Made by a program: the position numbers and the translations under genes. From Caulobacteraceae bacterium (GTDB lineage: Bacteria > Pseudomonadota > Alphaproteobacteria > Caulobacterales > Caulobacteraceae), in contig JAIEQC010000008.1 of NCBI GenBank assembly GCA_019748055.1, positions 60,894 to 124,893 on the forward strand: a stretch of DNA of 64,000 nucleotides, read 5' to 3'. Shown in pieces: positions 8,774 through 16,266 of the stretch. The notes under the pieces are model-generated. The model was given only the letters and a program-made list of their open reading frames with translations. It ran no database searches and was not told the origin of the DNA. Every line of letters starts with the position of its first letter. Position 1 is the first letter of the stretch.

Positions 8774-8805
8774 TGGTTGCCTTAAATAGATGGAACGTGC
8801 AACCA
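8774..8805. promoter_or_regulatory. Inverted repeat over the RHH start codon (operator candidate)
   Basis: TGGTTGC (8774-8780) and GCAACCA (8799-8805) form a perfect 7-bp inverted repeat with an 18-bp centre. It spans the ATG at 8790 of the ribbon-helix-helix gene, where a bound repressor would block its own expression. Confidence 0.4.
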
Positions 8806-8963
8806 CAAAATCACGCGGGCGGCCGGCGACCGGCAAGGGCACACCCGTCCAAGTCCGTCTCCAGCCCGATCAGCTTGGCAAGTTGGATGCTTGGCGTGAG
8901 CGCCAGGACGACAAGCCGTCGCGGCCGGAAGCGGTGCGGCGTTTGATCGACCAGTCGCTCTAG
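8790..8963 (+). CDS. Ribbon-helix-helix (CopG/Arc-like) DNA-binding protein
   Basis: 57-aa protein. A basic N-terminal arm (RGRPATGKGT) leads into a short beta strand (PVQVRL), then helix 1 (QPDQLGKLDAWRER) and helix 2 (SRPEAVRRLIDQSL), the pattern of RHH repressors. It is the only plus-strand gene of the element, and its stop codon shares CTAG with the convergent tape measure gene. It is probably the element's repressor or copy-control factor. An inverted repeat covers its start codon. It could also be an antitoxin, but no toxin-like partner is adjacent. Confidence 0.75.
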   Translation: MERATTKSRGRPATGKGTPVQVRLQPDQLGKLDAWRERQDDKPSRPEAVRRLIDQSL

Positions 8964-11050
8964 CCCGCCCGCCCGCCTAGCCGCATCCGATCGTCTTTCC
9001 GGCGATCCTGACGCGCCGCGCCGCGTGAAACCCTGACGGACACGCCCGCCGACTCGGCCGCCATGCCCTCCATTTCCCGGAGAAGGTCGGACGTCACGAC
9101 GGCGTTGCGGAGGTCGAAGGTGATCGGCTGACGGGCCGCCTGAGGCTCCGCGCGGGGCGCCTGGACGCGCTGGGCGCTGCCGTCGTTGATCGGGCCGGGG
9201 TTGAACGAGCCGCCGCTGGAGCGACCGCCGCCTGACCGGATGCCCATAGACGCCAGCAAGGCGACCATGCCGGCCACCACGGGGAAGGCGTAGGGCCCCA
9301 ACATGGCGAACATCCGGGCGGCGCCCTCGGCCGCCAGCGCCCCGCCGCGCGCGAGACTGTTGCCGACCGACGTGCCGGTCATCTGAGTGTCCAGCATCAT
9401 CGCCTGGACCATCCCGGCCAGCTGGACCAGCCGGAAGGCTTGTTCTGCGGCCTGGAGGATCTGATAGCCGTCCGAACCTTCCTTGAAGAAGCCACGGGCG
9501 GCGGCGGCCATGTCGCCATAGGCGCCCATTTCCGCCTGAGCCTGAGCCCGCATCGCCTGAGCGCGGTCCATGCGGCGCTCCTGCTCCGCCAGGGCGATCT
9601 CGGCCATGACGGACTGATAGCGGGTCGTGACTGTGAGAAGGTCTCCCAAGGCCTGACCGCTTTGCCCGAACGCCGACGACAGGCCACGGGAAACGTCACC
9701 GGCGAGGCCGTCGATCATCCGGAGCTCTTTCGCCAAGGCCTCCAGCGGCGTGATCATGTCGTCGGACAGGATGCGGAGAGGCTCGCCGGGGCCGAAGGGG
9801 TTGGCGGTCGAAAGCGTGATCTGCTCCAGACCCGGCGCGGCGGACTGGCGGGCGCCGGCCGCGCCCCGTGCCCCGCTGTCGCCCAAGGCCCCCATGACGC
9901 GAGCGTCCCGAGAGGCGCGGATGTTCGGCACCATCGCCCCGGCCGTTCGATCGACGGCGGAGGTCGCGACGAACCAGCCTTCGGACCAGGATCGGCCCAT
10001 TTCCTGACCCGTGGCGCGCAAGGCGCCGGCGAAGCGGTTGTCGGGCAGCCCGGCGATCCAGTGCGGGATTTCGTTCACCTGAGACATGGCTCCGCCGAAC
10101 GGGACCAAGGGCCCCAGCGACTTCGCCGCCCGGATCAGGCGGTTGATCCCGTCGATCCCGCGATTGACCAGCGTCTCGACCCCGGAAAGCACCGCCCGGA
10201 CGGCCGTCATGGTGGCGTCGCCAAGCGCCAGGGGCAGAAGCCCCCAGGTGTCGCGGACGACGTAGAACGAGCCGACGAAGGCCCCGGACATGATCTTCGA
10301 CGTGGTGATCGTGCCTTGCCACGCGGCGTCGAGAAACCCGTCCCAGGTCCGCCCCAGGACTTCGATCTCGCGACCGAACATCTCGAAGAAACCTTGCTTG
10401 ATCGTCGTGCCGGCGCCGCGGAACACGTCGCCCATGGTGACGCCCGTGTCGACGCCCTGTTCTTTCAGGGTCCGGAGCTGCGCTTCGGTCAGGCGCATCG
10501 TTTCCGTCACGTCTCCGATGTCCTCCCGCACGGCGCGCGTCGCCAGCCCGAAGGCCCCGGCGACCGTGCCTGCCGCCGCCGCGATGGCCGCGATGACCGG
10601 GAGTAGGGGCGCCATGGCCGTCCAGACCGCCGCGCCCGTGGCGACCATGCTGGCCCTGATCGACGTTCCGGCGCGCATGGCGGCCATCTGGAAGGCGTCG
10701 AGAAGCTGAGGCCCTTGCTGCAGGGCGATCATGAGGGGGTTCATGCCCATGGCGGCAGTGACGCCAATGTCGGCGAACTGACGGGAGAGATTGAGCCCCT
10801 CGGCCGCCGTGAGGCCCATGCTGGCGCGGGTCGCCCCGAGGGCGGCCGTCTGCTGCATGATGGAGACGTTCATGATCTCCGTCGCGCCGTTGGATCGCCG
10901 GGCGGCGTTGGCGAGACGATCGGTGGCGTCCTCCGCCCTGGAGACGGCCTGCTCCACGCCTCGCGCGCCCGTGGCGACCTTGTGAAAGGCTCGATCGGCG
11001 GCGTCCGCGCCGGATCCATCGAACTCGAAACCCAACAGAGCGAGGTCCAT
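8960..11050 (-). CDS. Phage tail tape measure protein
   Basis: 696 aa. The N-terminal 100 residues are Ala-rich helices that open LALLGFEFDGSGADAADRAF and continue with NLSRQFADIGVTAAMGMNP and MIALQQGPQLLDAFQ, a combination typical of siphovirus tape measure proteins. A hydrophobic block near 145-170 (VIAAIAAAAGTVAGAFG) and a second near 570-605 are also characteristic. The C-terminal part is Gly/Ser- and Arg-rich. The length would set a short tail if used as a ruler. It starts one base into the stop of the gp10-like gene and is last in the long minus-strand operon. No tail tube or baseplate gene follows. Confidence 0.85.
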   Translation of the reverse strand: MDLALLGFEFDGSGADAADRAFHKVATGARGVEQAVSRAEDATDRLANAARRSNGATEIMNVSIMQQTAALGATRASMGLTAAEGLNLSRQFADIGVTAAMGMNPLMIALQQGPQLLDAFQMAAMRAGTSIRASMVATGAAVWTAMAPLLPVIAAIAAAAGTVAGAFGLATRAVREDIGDVTETMRLTEAQLRTLKEQGVDTGVTMGDVFRGAGTTIKQGFFEMFGREIEVLGRTWDGFLDAAWQGTITTSKIMSGAFVGSFYVVRDTWGLLPLALGDATMTAVRAVLSGVETLVNRGIDGINRLIRAAKSLGPLVPFGGAMSQVNEIPHWIAGLPDNRFAGALRATGQEMGRSWSEGWFVATSAVDRTAGAMVPNIRASRDARVMGALGDSGARGAAGARQSAAPGLEQITLSTANPFGPGEPLRILSDDMITPLEALAKELRMIDGLAGDVSRGLSSAFGQSGQALGDLLTVTTRYQSVMAEIALAEQERRMDRAQAMRAQAQAEMGAYGDMAAAARGFFKEGSDGYQILQAAEQAFRLVQLAGMVQAMMLDTQMTGTSVGNSLARGGALAAEGAARMFAMLGPYAFPVVAGMVALLASMGIRSGGGRSSGGSFNPGPINDGSAQRVQAPRAEPQAARQPITFDLRNAVVTSDLLREMEGMAAESAGVSVRVSRGAARQDRRKDDRMRLGGRAG

Positions 11051-11496
11051 CAGCCGCGCCTCCCTTTGGCGTCAGCGATCACTTCGCCGACGATCTGCGG
11101 CCACCGCTGGCGCGCGAGCGTCACCCAGGGGCGGCCCGGCCGTCCCCGTGCCCCGTAATGGACGTGGCGGGCATAGCGGGCCGTCCAGATGGCGCGCAGA
11201 GGCCCGGTCATGTCCCAGGCCAGGATCGCGAGCGACGACGGCCCCGCGTCATAGCTGACCGGCCCGCCGCTCTTCGGCTTGTCCTGGGCGACCATGGGCG
11301 ACCGTCCGGGCCTGACCACAAGGGAGGCGCGAAGGAAGCCCACGTCGACGGGCATGTTGCCGCCTGCGCCGATGGGCGTCTGGGCGAACGCGATCAGTCG
11401 CTGGACCGATTCACGCATGATCGCGTCGCTGTCCGACCGGACGCGCGCGATGCGCTCCAGGAACTGCTTTTCGAAGTCGGGGCGGCGCGTGCTCAT
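11050..11496 (-). CDS. HK97 gp10-like neck/tail-completion protein
   Basis: 148 aa. The features VDVGFLRASLVV, RYARHVHYGARGRPGRPWV and a closing helix RQRWPQIVGEVIADAK are those of the HK97-gp10 family (head-tail joining or tail completion), where a GxLR.S segment is followed by an A.YVE.GT-like strand and a Pro-Phe/Trp segment. It overlaps the upstream gene by 4 bp and touches the tape measure gene. In phages it acts at the head-tail junction, so its presence without head genes suggests it works on helper-phage particles. Confidence 0.65.
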   Translation of the reverse strand: MSTRRPDFEKQFLERIARVRSDSDAIMRESVQRLIAFAQTPIGAGGNMPVDVGFLRASLVVRPGRSPMVAQDKPKSGGPVSYDAGPSSLAILAWDMTGPLRAIWTARYARHVHYGARGRPGRPWVTLARQRWPQIVGEVIADAKGRRG

Positions 11497-11876
11497 GGCC
11501 GGCTGGCCTCGTTCAAGATTTCATCCCGGCGGCGAAGCACCTTCGCGGCAAGCTTTCCCGGTGCGCTGGCGCAGAACTCACGATGACGAAGCTCCGGCAG
11601 GGCGTCGGGCGGATTGGCCCCGAAAGTCGCCAGCACATGATCGGCGGGCCGCGCGGCGGTTATGCCGTCCAAAGCCCCTAGCTCCACCAGAGACGCCTCC
11701 AGCTCAGCCACGGCTAGGGCGTAGCGGCGGCCGGCTTCCTGACGCCTCGAAACCAGCGCCAGATCGGTGATGTGCGGCTCCTTGCCCCACGTGCTCCAGT
11801 CGACGAAGCGTCGGGGGCCTTCAGTCCATTGGAAGCGGCGGTTAGCCCGGCCTTTTCCTGGGGGGGGGATAGTCAT
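11493..11876 (-). CDS. Hypothetical protein of the element
   Basis: 127 aa from the ATG at 11876, preceded by GGAAG with 8-bp spacing. The frame stays open to an ATG at 12017 that overlaps the previous stop, but the added residues look non-coding, and this stretch contains an AT-rich patch (about 11885-11945) that could hold a promoter. The protein has an aromatic basic start (RRFQWTEGPRRFVDWSTWGK), a helix with LELGALD-like hydrophobics and a basic C-terminus. I do not recognise the family. Its position between an unknown gene and the gp10-like gene suggests a structural or connector role; that is inference only. Confidence 0.6.
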   Translation of the reverse strand: MTIPPPGKGRANRRFQWTEGPRRFVDWSTWGKEPHITDLALVSRRQEAGRRYALAVAELEASLVELGALDGITAARPADHVLATFGANPPDALPELRHREFCASAPGKLAAKVLRRRDEILNEASRP

Positions 11877-12013
11877 CTCGCCGCTTCCATCATCTGCGCC
11901 AATCCTATCATGTTCGTCATCTGTTCTCAGCGAAAACTTGAGCGGCGACCGCGTTTCCACAGCCGCCGCCCCGCGCCATGGCGGGCCCTCATCACTCCCG
12001 CCCTGTCGCGATC

Positions 12014-12745
12014 TCATGCCATCGGATCGATGCCCAGGGCGCCGCGAAGCTGCCGGGTCGCCGCTTCGGCGCGGGCATGACCAGCGTCGGCACTGGCCTC
12101 GGCCTCGCGGTCGCGAAGCCCGTCCGCCCCCTTTTCGAAGGCCTCTTCGACGATGTTCATGTGCTGGAGCGCATCTCGAAGCTCTTGCACGCTGTCGACG
12201 TAGCCCGGGTTCTGATCTGAGACGAAGGCGTCGATCACCATTCCCGGAGGCGAGCTGAAGCCGCCGGTCGTGATCGGGCTGGGGGCGTTTCGGATCGCCG
12301 CCAGAACCACACTGTCCCCGCGCTTTGCTGCCGCTTGGAGCGCGTCCGCTCTTGCCTTGTCGCCGGCCGGGCCGTGTCCCATCTCGCGGAAGGCTCGTCG
12401 CACCTCGTCGGCCCCTGGCGGGTCGGAAAGGACGCCGGCTCGTTCAAGAGCGGCTTTTTCCTTGGCCTGAATGGTCTCGATGAATTTTCGGGCGACGGTG
12501 TTCATCTTGGCCTTCGCGATCTCCGTCGTCCGCGCAACTGCGCGCCGGAGTTCCAGCGCATTCGCCTCTCGGGTCTTGAGGGGCGTCTGCGCCGCCCGAA
12601 CCGCCAGTAGACCGTCATACGCCGACGTCAGCTCGTCGAAGGTGCCGAAGAGGTCAGAGAACAGGCGGTCGCCCTCTCGGTGGCCGAAGACCTTGCGGAC
12701 GGAGCGGCTGCTGATCACGCCAGGCCGGATTTTCGTGCGGGACAT
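12014..12745 (-). CDS. Hypothetical helical protein after TerL
   Basis: 243 aa from the ATG at 12745, which has GAGAAAG about 6 bp upstream; it starts 42 bp after the terminase stop. The protein is almost wholly helical and charged. Residues 60-110 (ALELRRAVARTTEIAKAKMN...FIETIQAKEKAALERAG) form a coiled-coil-like block, and the C-terminus is Ala/Glu/Arg-rich. In a tailed phage the portal would lie here, but size and composition exclude a portal. A scaffold-like or capsid-remodelling factor (compare Sid of P4 or CpmB of SaPI) would fit; there is no sequence proof. Confidence 0.6.
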   Translation of the reverse strand: MSRTKIRPGVISSRSVRKVFGHREGDRLFSDLFGTFDELTSAYDGLLAVRAAQTPLKTREANALELRRAVARTTEIAKAKMNTVARKFIETIQAKEKAALERAGVLSDPPGADEVRRAFREMGHGPAGDKARADALQAAAKRGDSVVLAAIRNAPSPITTGGFSSPPGMVIDAFVSDQNPGYVDSVQELRDALQHMNIVEEAFEKGADGLRDREAEASADAGHARAEAATRQLRGALGIDPMA

Positions 12746-12786
12746 GGGTCTTTCTCTGGATTGCGGGCCGGGGCCCTGGGGGGAGG

Positions 12787-14226
12787 TCATGAGCCGCTCC
12801 ATGGGCGTCGGGCTGGACGGCTCGGGTAGCCGTAGACGCCGAAGAGGGCGGTGGACTTGGGCTTGGCGCGACACAGGCCGATGACCCCGGCCGCCGCGTT
12901 CGCGAGGTCGTCATGGGCGCCGGGCGCGTGGTCGATCATTTCCCGGCCGCCTCGCGAGACGCGGCGCTCCAGCCCGACCAGCTGCGAAACCAGCCGGGGA
13001 CTATCGAGAAGGTCGGCCTTGCCGCTGTTCAGGACCGGGAGAAGGTCGCGGTAGATTTCGGAGCGGGTCGGTTGCGACACCTCATAGGTCACGCCTCGCT
13101 TGCGAAACTGCTCCTTCGGCCACTCGCCCGCGTATTTGTCCCCGGTCACCCGGGCGATGCCGTAGCCCTTCAGAACGGCGCAGAACTCGTCGACGACGGC
13201 TTCCGGGGAGAAGGGGGCCTTTCGCTCCCTCAGGCAGTCCAGGACGGCCATCTCGCCGACCGTGTGCCCGATCGCCAGCGTCATCGCGTCAGACACACCG
13301 CCGGAAGGGTCGACGAACGCCCGATAGTGGACGCCCGGCTCCGGCGGTCGCTCGGTCACCTCTTCGGAGACGCAGGACCGCACCACTTCCAGGCTGACGA
13401 AGGCCTCAATGTCTTTCCGGAACTCCGCCAGATATTCGGCCGATGCGCTCGCCGCGTCGCGTTCCATGGCCCGGTCGACCACCGCCTGGGCAATCGTCGG
13501 GTTCATCTCCCGCGTGGTGGCCTTCCAGACCAGCGGAGCGCCGGCCTTGCCCCAATGGGCGTTGAAGGCGTCCCAGAGCGCCCCGCGCCGCGCATAGGGC
13601 GAAGAGGCGCAAAGCATCATGGATCCCGGAATGGAGGCCATGCCCGGCCGCACCGCGTCCAGGATGGCATGATCGGGCTCGGCCGCTTCATCGTCCGATC
13701 TCCAGAACGCCACCTCGTCCGCCAGAACCGCGGCGAAGGCATAGCCCCGCGTCGTGCGGAACGAGGCCGTGCCGACCTCGATCGTGACCTGACTGTCGAG
13801 GTCCAGACTGTCGGCGGTCTCGCCCCGGATGCGCGCCGCCAGCATCGGCACCTGACTGACCAGGCCCTTGATGTAGCGCATGATCACGCGGGCCTGCTTC
13901 CGGTCGGCGGCGATCACCATGACGGTCGCCCGCTCGCCCGGCTGGAGGAACTGCCGATACTCCCGGAAGGTCGCGAGGTAGACCGCGACGAGGGCCATGG
14001 TGAAGGACTTCCCGCCCCGGCGCCCGATGACGAGCCAAGCCTCTTCGGACGGGCCCTCAGGGGGCGCTTCCCGGCCCGTGTGGCGGCGGTAAAGCTCCAT
14101 GGCGTCGTCGCCCATGGGAAGGCCGAAGAGGGCCGCCAGGAAGGCCCGCCATGCCGTCCAGTCGCCCCGCTTGAACCAGGGGGCGAAGAGGTTGGGATCG
14201 TCGCAGGCCCGGAGAATGTCGATCAT
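12787..14226 (-). CDS. Terminase large subunit
   Basis: 479-aa DNA-packaging motor. The ATPase part has Walker A in VIGRRGGKSFTMA (about residues 66-78) and Walker B in AAVLADEVAFW (about 165-175), with the coupling motif SSPYARRG. The nuclease part has AFVDPSGG, VTGDKYAGEWPKEQF and HDDLANAAAG, supplying the acidic residues of an RNase H-like fold. It is full length for the family, with no broken motif. It overlaps the preceding small gene by 4 bp. It is the strongest sign that this element packages DNA in phage particles. Confidence 0.92.
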   Translation of the reverse strand: MIDILRACDDPNLFAPWFKRGDWTAWRAFLAALFGLPMGDDAMELYRRHTGREAPPEGPSEEAWLVIGRRGGKSFTMALVAVYLATFREYRQFLQPGERATVMVIAADRKQARVIMRYIKGLVSQVPMLAARIRGETADSLDLDSQVTIEVGTASFRTTRGYAFAAVLADEVAFWRSDDEAAEPDHAILDAVRPGMASIPGSMMLCASSPYARRGALWDAFNAHWGKAGAPLVWKATTREMNPTIAQAVVDRAMERDAASASAEYLAEFRKDIEAFVSLEVVRSCVSEEVTERPPEPGVHYRAFVDPSGGVSDAMTLAIGHTVGEMAVLDCLRERKAPFSPEAVVDEFCAVLKGYGIARVTGDKYAGEWPKEQFRKRGVTYEVSQPTRSEIYRDLLPVLNSGKADLLDSPRLVSQLVGLERRVSRGGREMIDHAPGAHDDLANAAAGVIGLCRAKPKSTALFGVYGYPSRPARRPWSGS

Positions 14227-14627
14227 CGGCCACCCTCCGCCTGACGGGCGAGGTAGTCCCGGAGATCGGGGGTCACGTCACGCGCGCGACGCTCCAGCCC
14301 CAGGGCCTCGAGGTGGCGGCGTTGTGCGTTCGCCAGGGTAATGAAGGACGCGAGATCGACCGGCTCGCCCTCGAGGTAGGAAGCGGCACGGTCGCGGATC
14401 ATGGCCCCCATGAGGGCGGCGGCCGTGATCACCTCGGCCTTCATGGCGGACACGGCGTCCCATCCGCCAAGGTCGGCGGCGAGAGCCTCCCTCAGCTCCG
14501 AAGTGTCCCGGTGCGCGCGGGTCCGCTTGTCGAGATCGTCCAGGGTGCGAAGGCGGGCCTTGGCGGGCGCTTTCTGCCCCGGATCGCGCCTGCGACGGGC
14601 GGGCTTCATCGGCTTAACGGCGGGCAT
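14223..14627 (-). CDS. Probable terminase small subunit
   Basis: 134 aa. The N-terminus is very basic (KPMKPARRRRDPGQKAPAKAR), the middle is helical (TLDDLDKRTRAHRDTSELREALAADLGG), and the C-terminal half is a helical region (DLASFITLANAQRRHLEALGLERR) as in small terminases. It overlaps terL by 4 bp, the usual location of terS. The family call rests on position, size, charge and helix pattern; no diagnostic motif exists. If right, it would decide which DNA is packaged. Confidence 0.55.
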   Translation of the reverse strand: MPAVKPMKPARRRRDPGQKAPAKARLRTLDDLDKRTRAHRDTSELREALAADLGGWDAVSAMKAEVITAAALMGAMIRDRAASYLEGEPVDLASFITLANAQRRHLEALGLERRARDVTPDLRDYLARQAEGGR

Positions 14628-14835
14628 TCTTCGGCCTCGTTTGGCGGGTCGTTTGTGGGGAAGCCTCGGCAGAAAGCCCGATCACGTCGACATTCTGGGA
14701 AACCGTGGCGGACGATCGCTCCGCCAGCGCGGTCGTGAGGGAAAAGGCCTCCGAAGAGGGCTCTTCGCCCCAACGCCACCAGTGCATCGGCTCGCCGTCG
14801 TGAAGGCTGAGGGTTTCGGTGATCGTCAGGCACAT
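14614..14835 (-). CDS. Small hypothetical protein
   Basis: 73 aa from the ATG at 14835 behind a good GGGAGGCAG ribosome site; it overlaps the initiator-like gene by 10 bp and the TerS-like gene by 14 bp. It starts CLTITETLSLHDGEPMHWWRWGEE; the rest is Ser/Thr-rich and lacks hydrophobic stretches. I recognise no family. Tight packing in the operon supports expression. Confidence 0.5.
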   Translation of the reverse strand: MCLTITETLSLHDGEPMHWWRWGEEPSSEAFSLTTALAERSSATVSQNVDVIGLSAEASPQTTRQTRPKNARR

Positions 14836-15782
14836 TGCTGCCTCCCCGTGTCGTTGGCCGTCTGGGTCGCTTCGACGTGGCGGAGAATGTCGGGCGGGAC
14901 GCGGCATCCGGGTTCACCGGGAGGCGGGCCGAACTCGTCGGCCTTGGACCGCCAGTAGAACGGCGTCCGTTGCCAGCCGCGCACTCGCCAGAGCCATTGA
15001 CGGTCGCTCTCAGGGCGGCCGATCAGGAACAGGTCGTCGCCGGTCGGGAGGAAGGCTTCCCAGCCGCGCTTTTCGGTGAGCCAGCGATCTGCGGCGCCCA
15101 GGAACCGGCCTTGCTGTTCGGCCGCGTCTGGGGATTCGGCCATGAACTTGTTGACCGCCATTTCGAGGGCGACTGCCGGAACTCCGCCGGCGGTGATTGC
15201 AGCGACTGCCGTTCGGACCTTCTCTCGATTGGACCGACTGGCGCTTCCCTTCGGCATGGCCGCGAAGATGCGGTCTGCGATCGCCATGTCTGCCGACTGG
15301 ACCGAAGCGGGTTTCTCAGTGGGTTTGATCAGAGGGTTATGGCGCACCTCCGGGTGCGGTTTCTGGAACCGGTGGGTGAGGTTTTCGGAACCGGTGGGTG
15401 AGGTTTTCTCATCGTCCGGGCGGTCGATATGCGAACCAACCGGTGAGGTTTCCCGCCGTGCCCGATACCAGTCGACCAAGGGCTGGTCGGACGTTTCGCC
15501 GGTCAGGAAGTAGCGGTTGTGACGCGACCGGCCGCAGGTTCTCTCGACCCGCAACAGGCCGGCCTTTTCGAGCGCCTGGACGCCGCCCCGGACGCCCTTC
15601 TCACTGGCGCCCAGCATCTTCGCGAGATCCGTCACGGCGGGGTGGGCGTAGCCGCGAGCGCGGTTGACGTGCTGACCGATCGTCACTCCGACGACGCGGG
15701 CAAAAGGTGTCAGGCCTTCGGACTGTGAAAGAAGGACCGACTCGATCCAGGCCATCCGGGAGGCGGTGAAGGCGTCAGCCAT
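14826..15782 (-). CDS. Winged-helix replication-initiator-like protein with iterons inside the gene
   Basis: 318 aa from the ATG at 15782. Residues about 1-100 form a winged-helix domain (TPFARVVGVTIGQHVN, HPAVTDLAKMLGASEKGVRGGVQALEKAGLLRVER) like HTH_36 and lambda O-type initiators. A low-complexity linker follows (TSPVGS, KTSPTGS, KPHPEV), then a C-terminal domain with FLGAADRWLTEKRGWEAFLPTGDD and WQRTPFYWRSKADEFG. The linker DNA consists of 22-bp repeats. By analogy with lambda O, the protein may bind these repeats and start replication of the element. The alternative is a plain transcription regulator. Its start is coupled to a 60-codon ORF whose stop lies just inside it. Confidence 0.65.
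   Translation of the reverse strand: MADAFTASRMAWIESVLLSQSEGLTPFARVVGVTIGQHVNRARGYAHPAVTDLAKMLGASEKGVRGGVQALEKAGLLRVERTCGRSRHNRYFLTGETSDQPLVDWYRARRETSPVGSHIDRPDDEKTSPTGSENLTHRFQKPHPEVRHNPLIKPTEKPASVQSADMAIADRIFAAMPKGSASRSNREKVRTAVAAITAGGVPAVALEMAVNKFMAESPDAAEQQGRFLGAADRWLTEKRGWEAFLPTGDDLFLIGRPESDRQWLWRVRGWQRTPFYWRSKADEFGPPPGEPGCRVPPDILRHVEATQTANDTGRQQCA
15346..15451. repeat. 22-bp direct repeats (iteron candidates) within the initiator-like gene
   Basis: The core GGGTGMGG occurs at 15352, 15374 and 15396, exactly 22 bp apart; a related CGGTGAGG is at 15441 (45 bp on), with a degenerate copy near 15418. Two copies are identical over 21 bases (15365-15385 and 15387-15407). Because 22 is not a multiple of 3, the repeats encode different residues, so the repetition acts at the DNA level. 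An AT-richer stretch flanks them at about 15311-15340. This fits an iteron origin. Confidence 0.6.
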
Positions 15783-15957
15783 GCGCCACCTCCAGCCCCA
15801 GGAAGTGGCCGTCGTCGTTGAAAACCGTCCGAAGGACAGTGTAGGCTTCCCCCTGCTCCGACCCGCCATTTGAAGAGCATCCAGCCCCGGCCGCGCCCGC
15901 CAGCGCGCCGGGGCTTTCCATTTCTGGCGGGCCTTCGTCACGAGGGGGCAGGGCCAT
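15775..15957 (-). CDS. Small ORF coupled to the initiator-like gene
   Basis: 60 aa, starting 3 bp after the AlpA-like gene ends and stopping 8 bp inside the next gene. The C-terminus (EAYTVLRTVFNDDGHFLGLEVAHG) looks like real protein; the N-terminus is Gly/Ala/Ser-rich. It may be a leader that couples translation. I recognise no family. The tight spacing on both sides is the main support. Confidence 0.4.
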   Translation of the reverse strand: MALPPRDEGPPEMESPGALAGAAGAGCSSNGGSEQGEAYTVLRTVFNDDGHFLGLEVAHG

Positions 15958-15960
15958 GCG

Positions 15961-16203
15961 TTAGGCGGCCTCGGCGGTCGAAAGGGCGCGACGAAGCTCG
16001 CCGACGTTCCATGCAGTCACCTGGGGGCCCAGCTTGCGGGGCGCCGGGATGCGGCCGGCCTTAGACCACCGCCAAATGCTGGAAGGCGCTACGGCGTAGA
16101 GGTCAGCGACAGTGTGAAGTCGGACATAGGCTTCATCGGGCAAGTCGCTAAACTTGCTGGCGGATTGCCCGTTAGGGTGCGTTGGCATTGGCGGCTCCGA
16201 CAT
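15961..16203 (-). CDS. AlpA/excisionase-like helix-turn-helix protein
   Basis: 80 aa. The core YVRLHTVADLYAVAPSSIWRWSKAGRIPAPRKLGPQVTAWNVGELRRAL is the MerR-like winged helix of AlpA and phage excisionases, with the usual SxxTIWRWxxxGxFPxPxxL pattern. In P4-like elements and Gram-negative phage-inducible islands AlpA activates the integrase or the island genes. Here it heads the minus-strand block that leads to the packaging genes. An inverted repeat overlaps its start codon. An ATG five codons in is an alternative start. Confidence 0.85.
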   Translation of the reverse strand: MSEPPMPTHPNGQSASKFSDLPDEAYVRLHTVADLYAVAPSSIWRWSKAGRIPAPRKLGPQVTAWNVGELRRALSTAEAA

Positions 16204-16220
16204 GGGACGATGCCCTGTCG
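16198..16220. promoter_or_regulatory. Imperfect inverted repeat over the alpA-like start
   Basis: CGACATGGG at 16198-16206 is mirrored by CCCTGTCG at 16213-16220, with one unpaired base in the left arm. The ATG of the AlpA-like gene (16203-16201, minus strand) lies inside it. It could be an operator or a 5' hairpin; the effect is not determined. Confidence 0.3.
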
Positions 16221-16266
16221 TGCCGCATTGCCGGTGAGGCCGCGCCGCCTGAAAAATGCGAGGTTA

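Noticed and set aside
15346..15451. 22-bp repeats as a CRISPR array
   Set aside because: No spacers of constant length between units, and the repeats are contiguous inside a coding gene.
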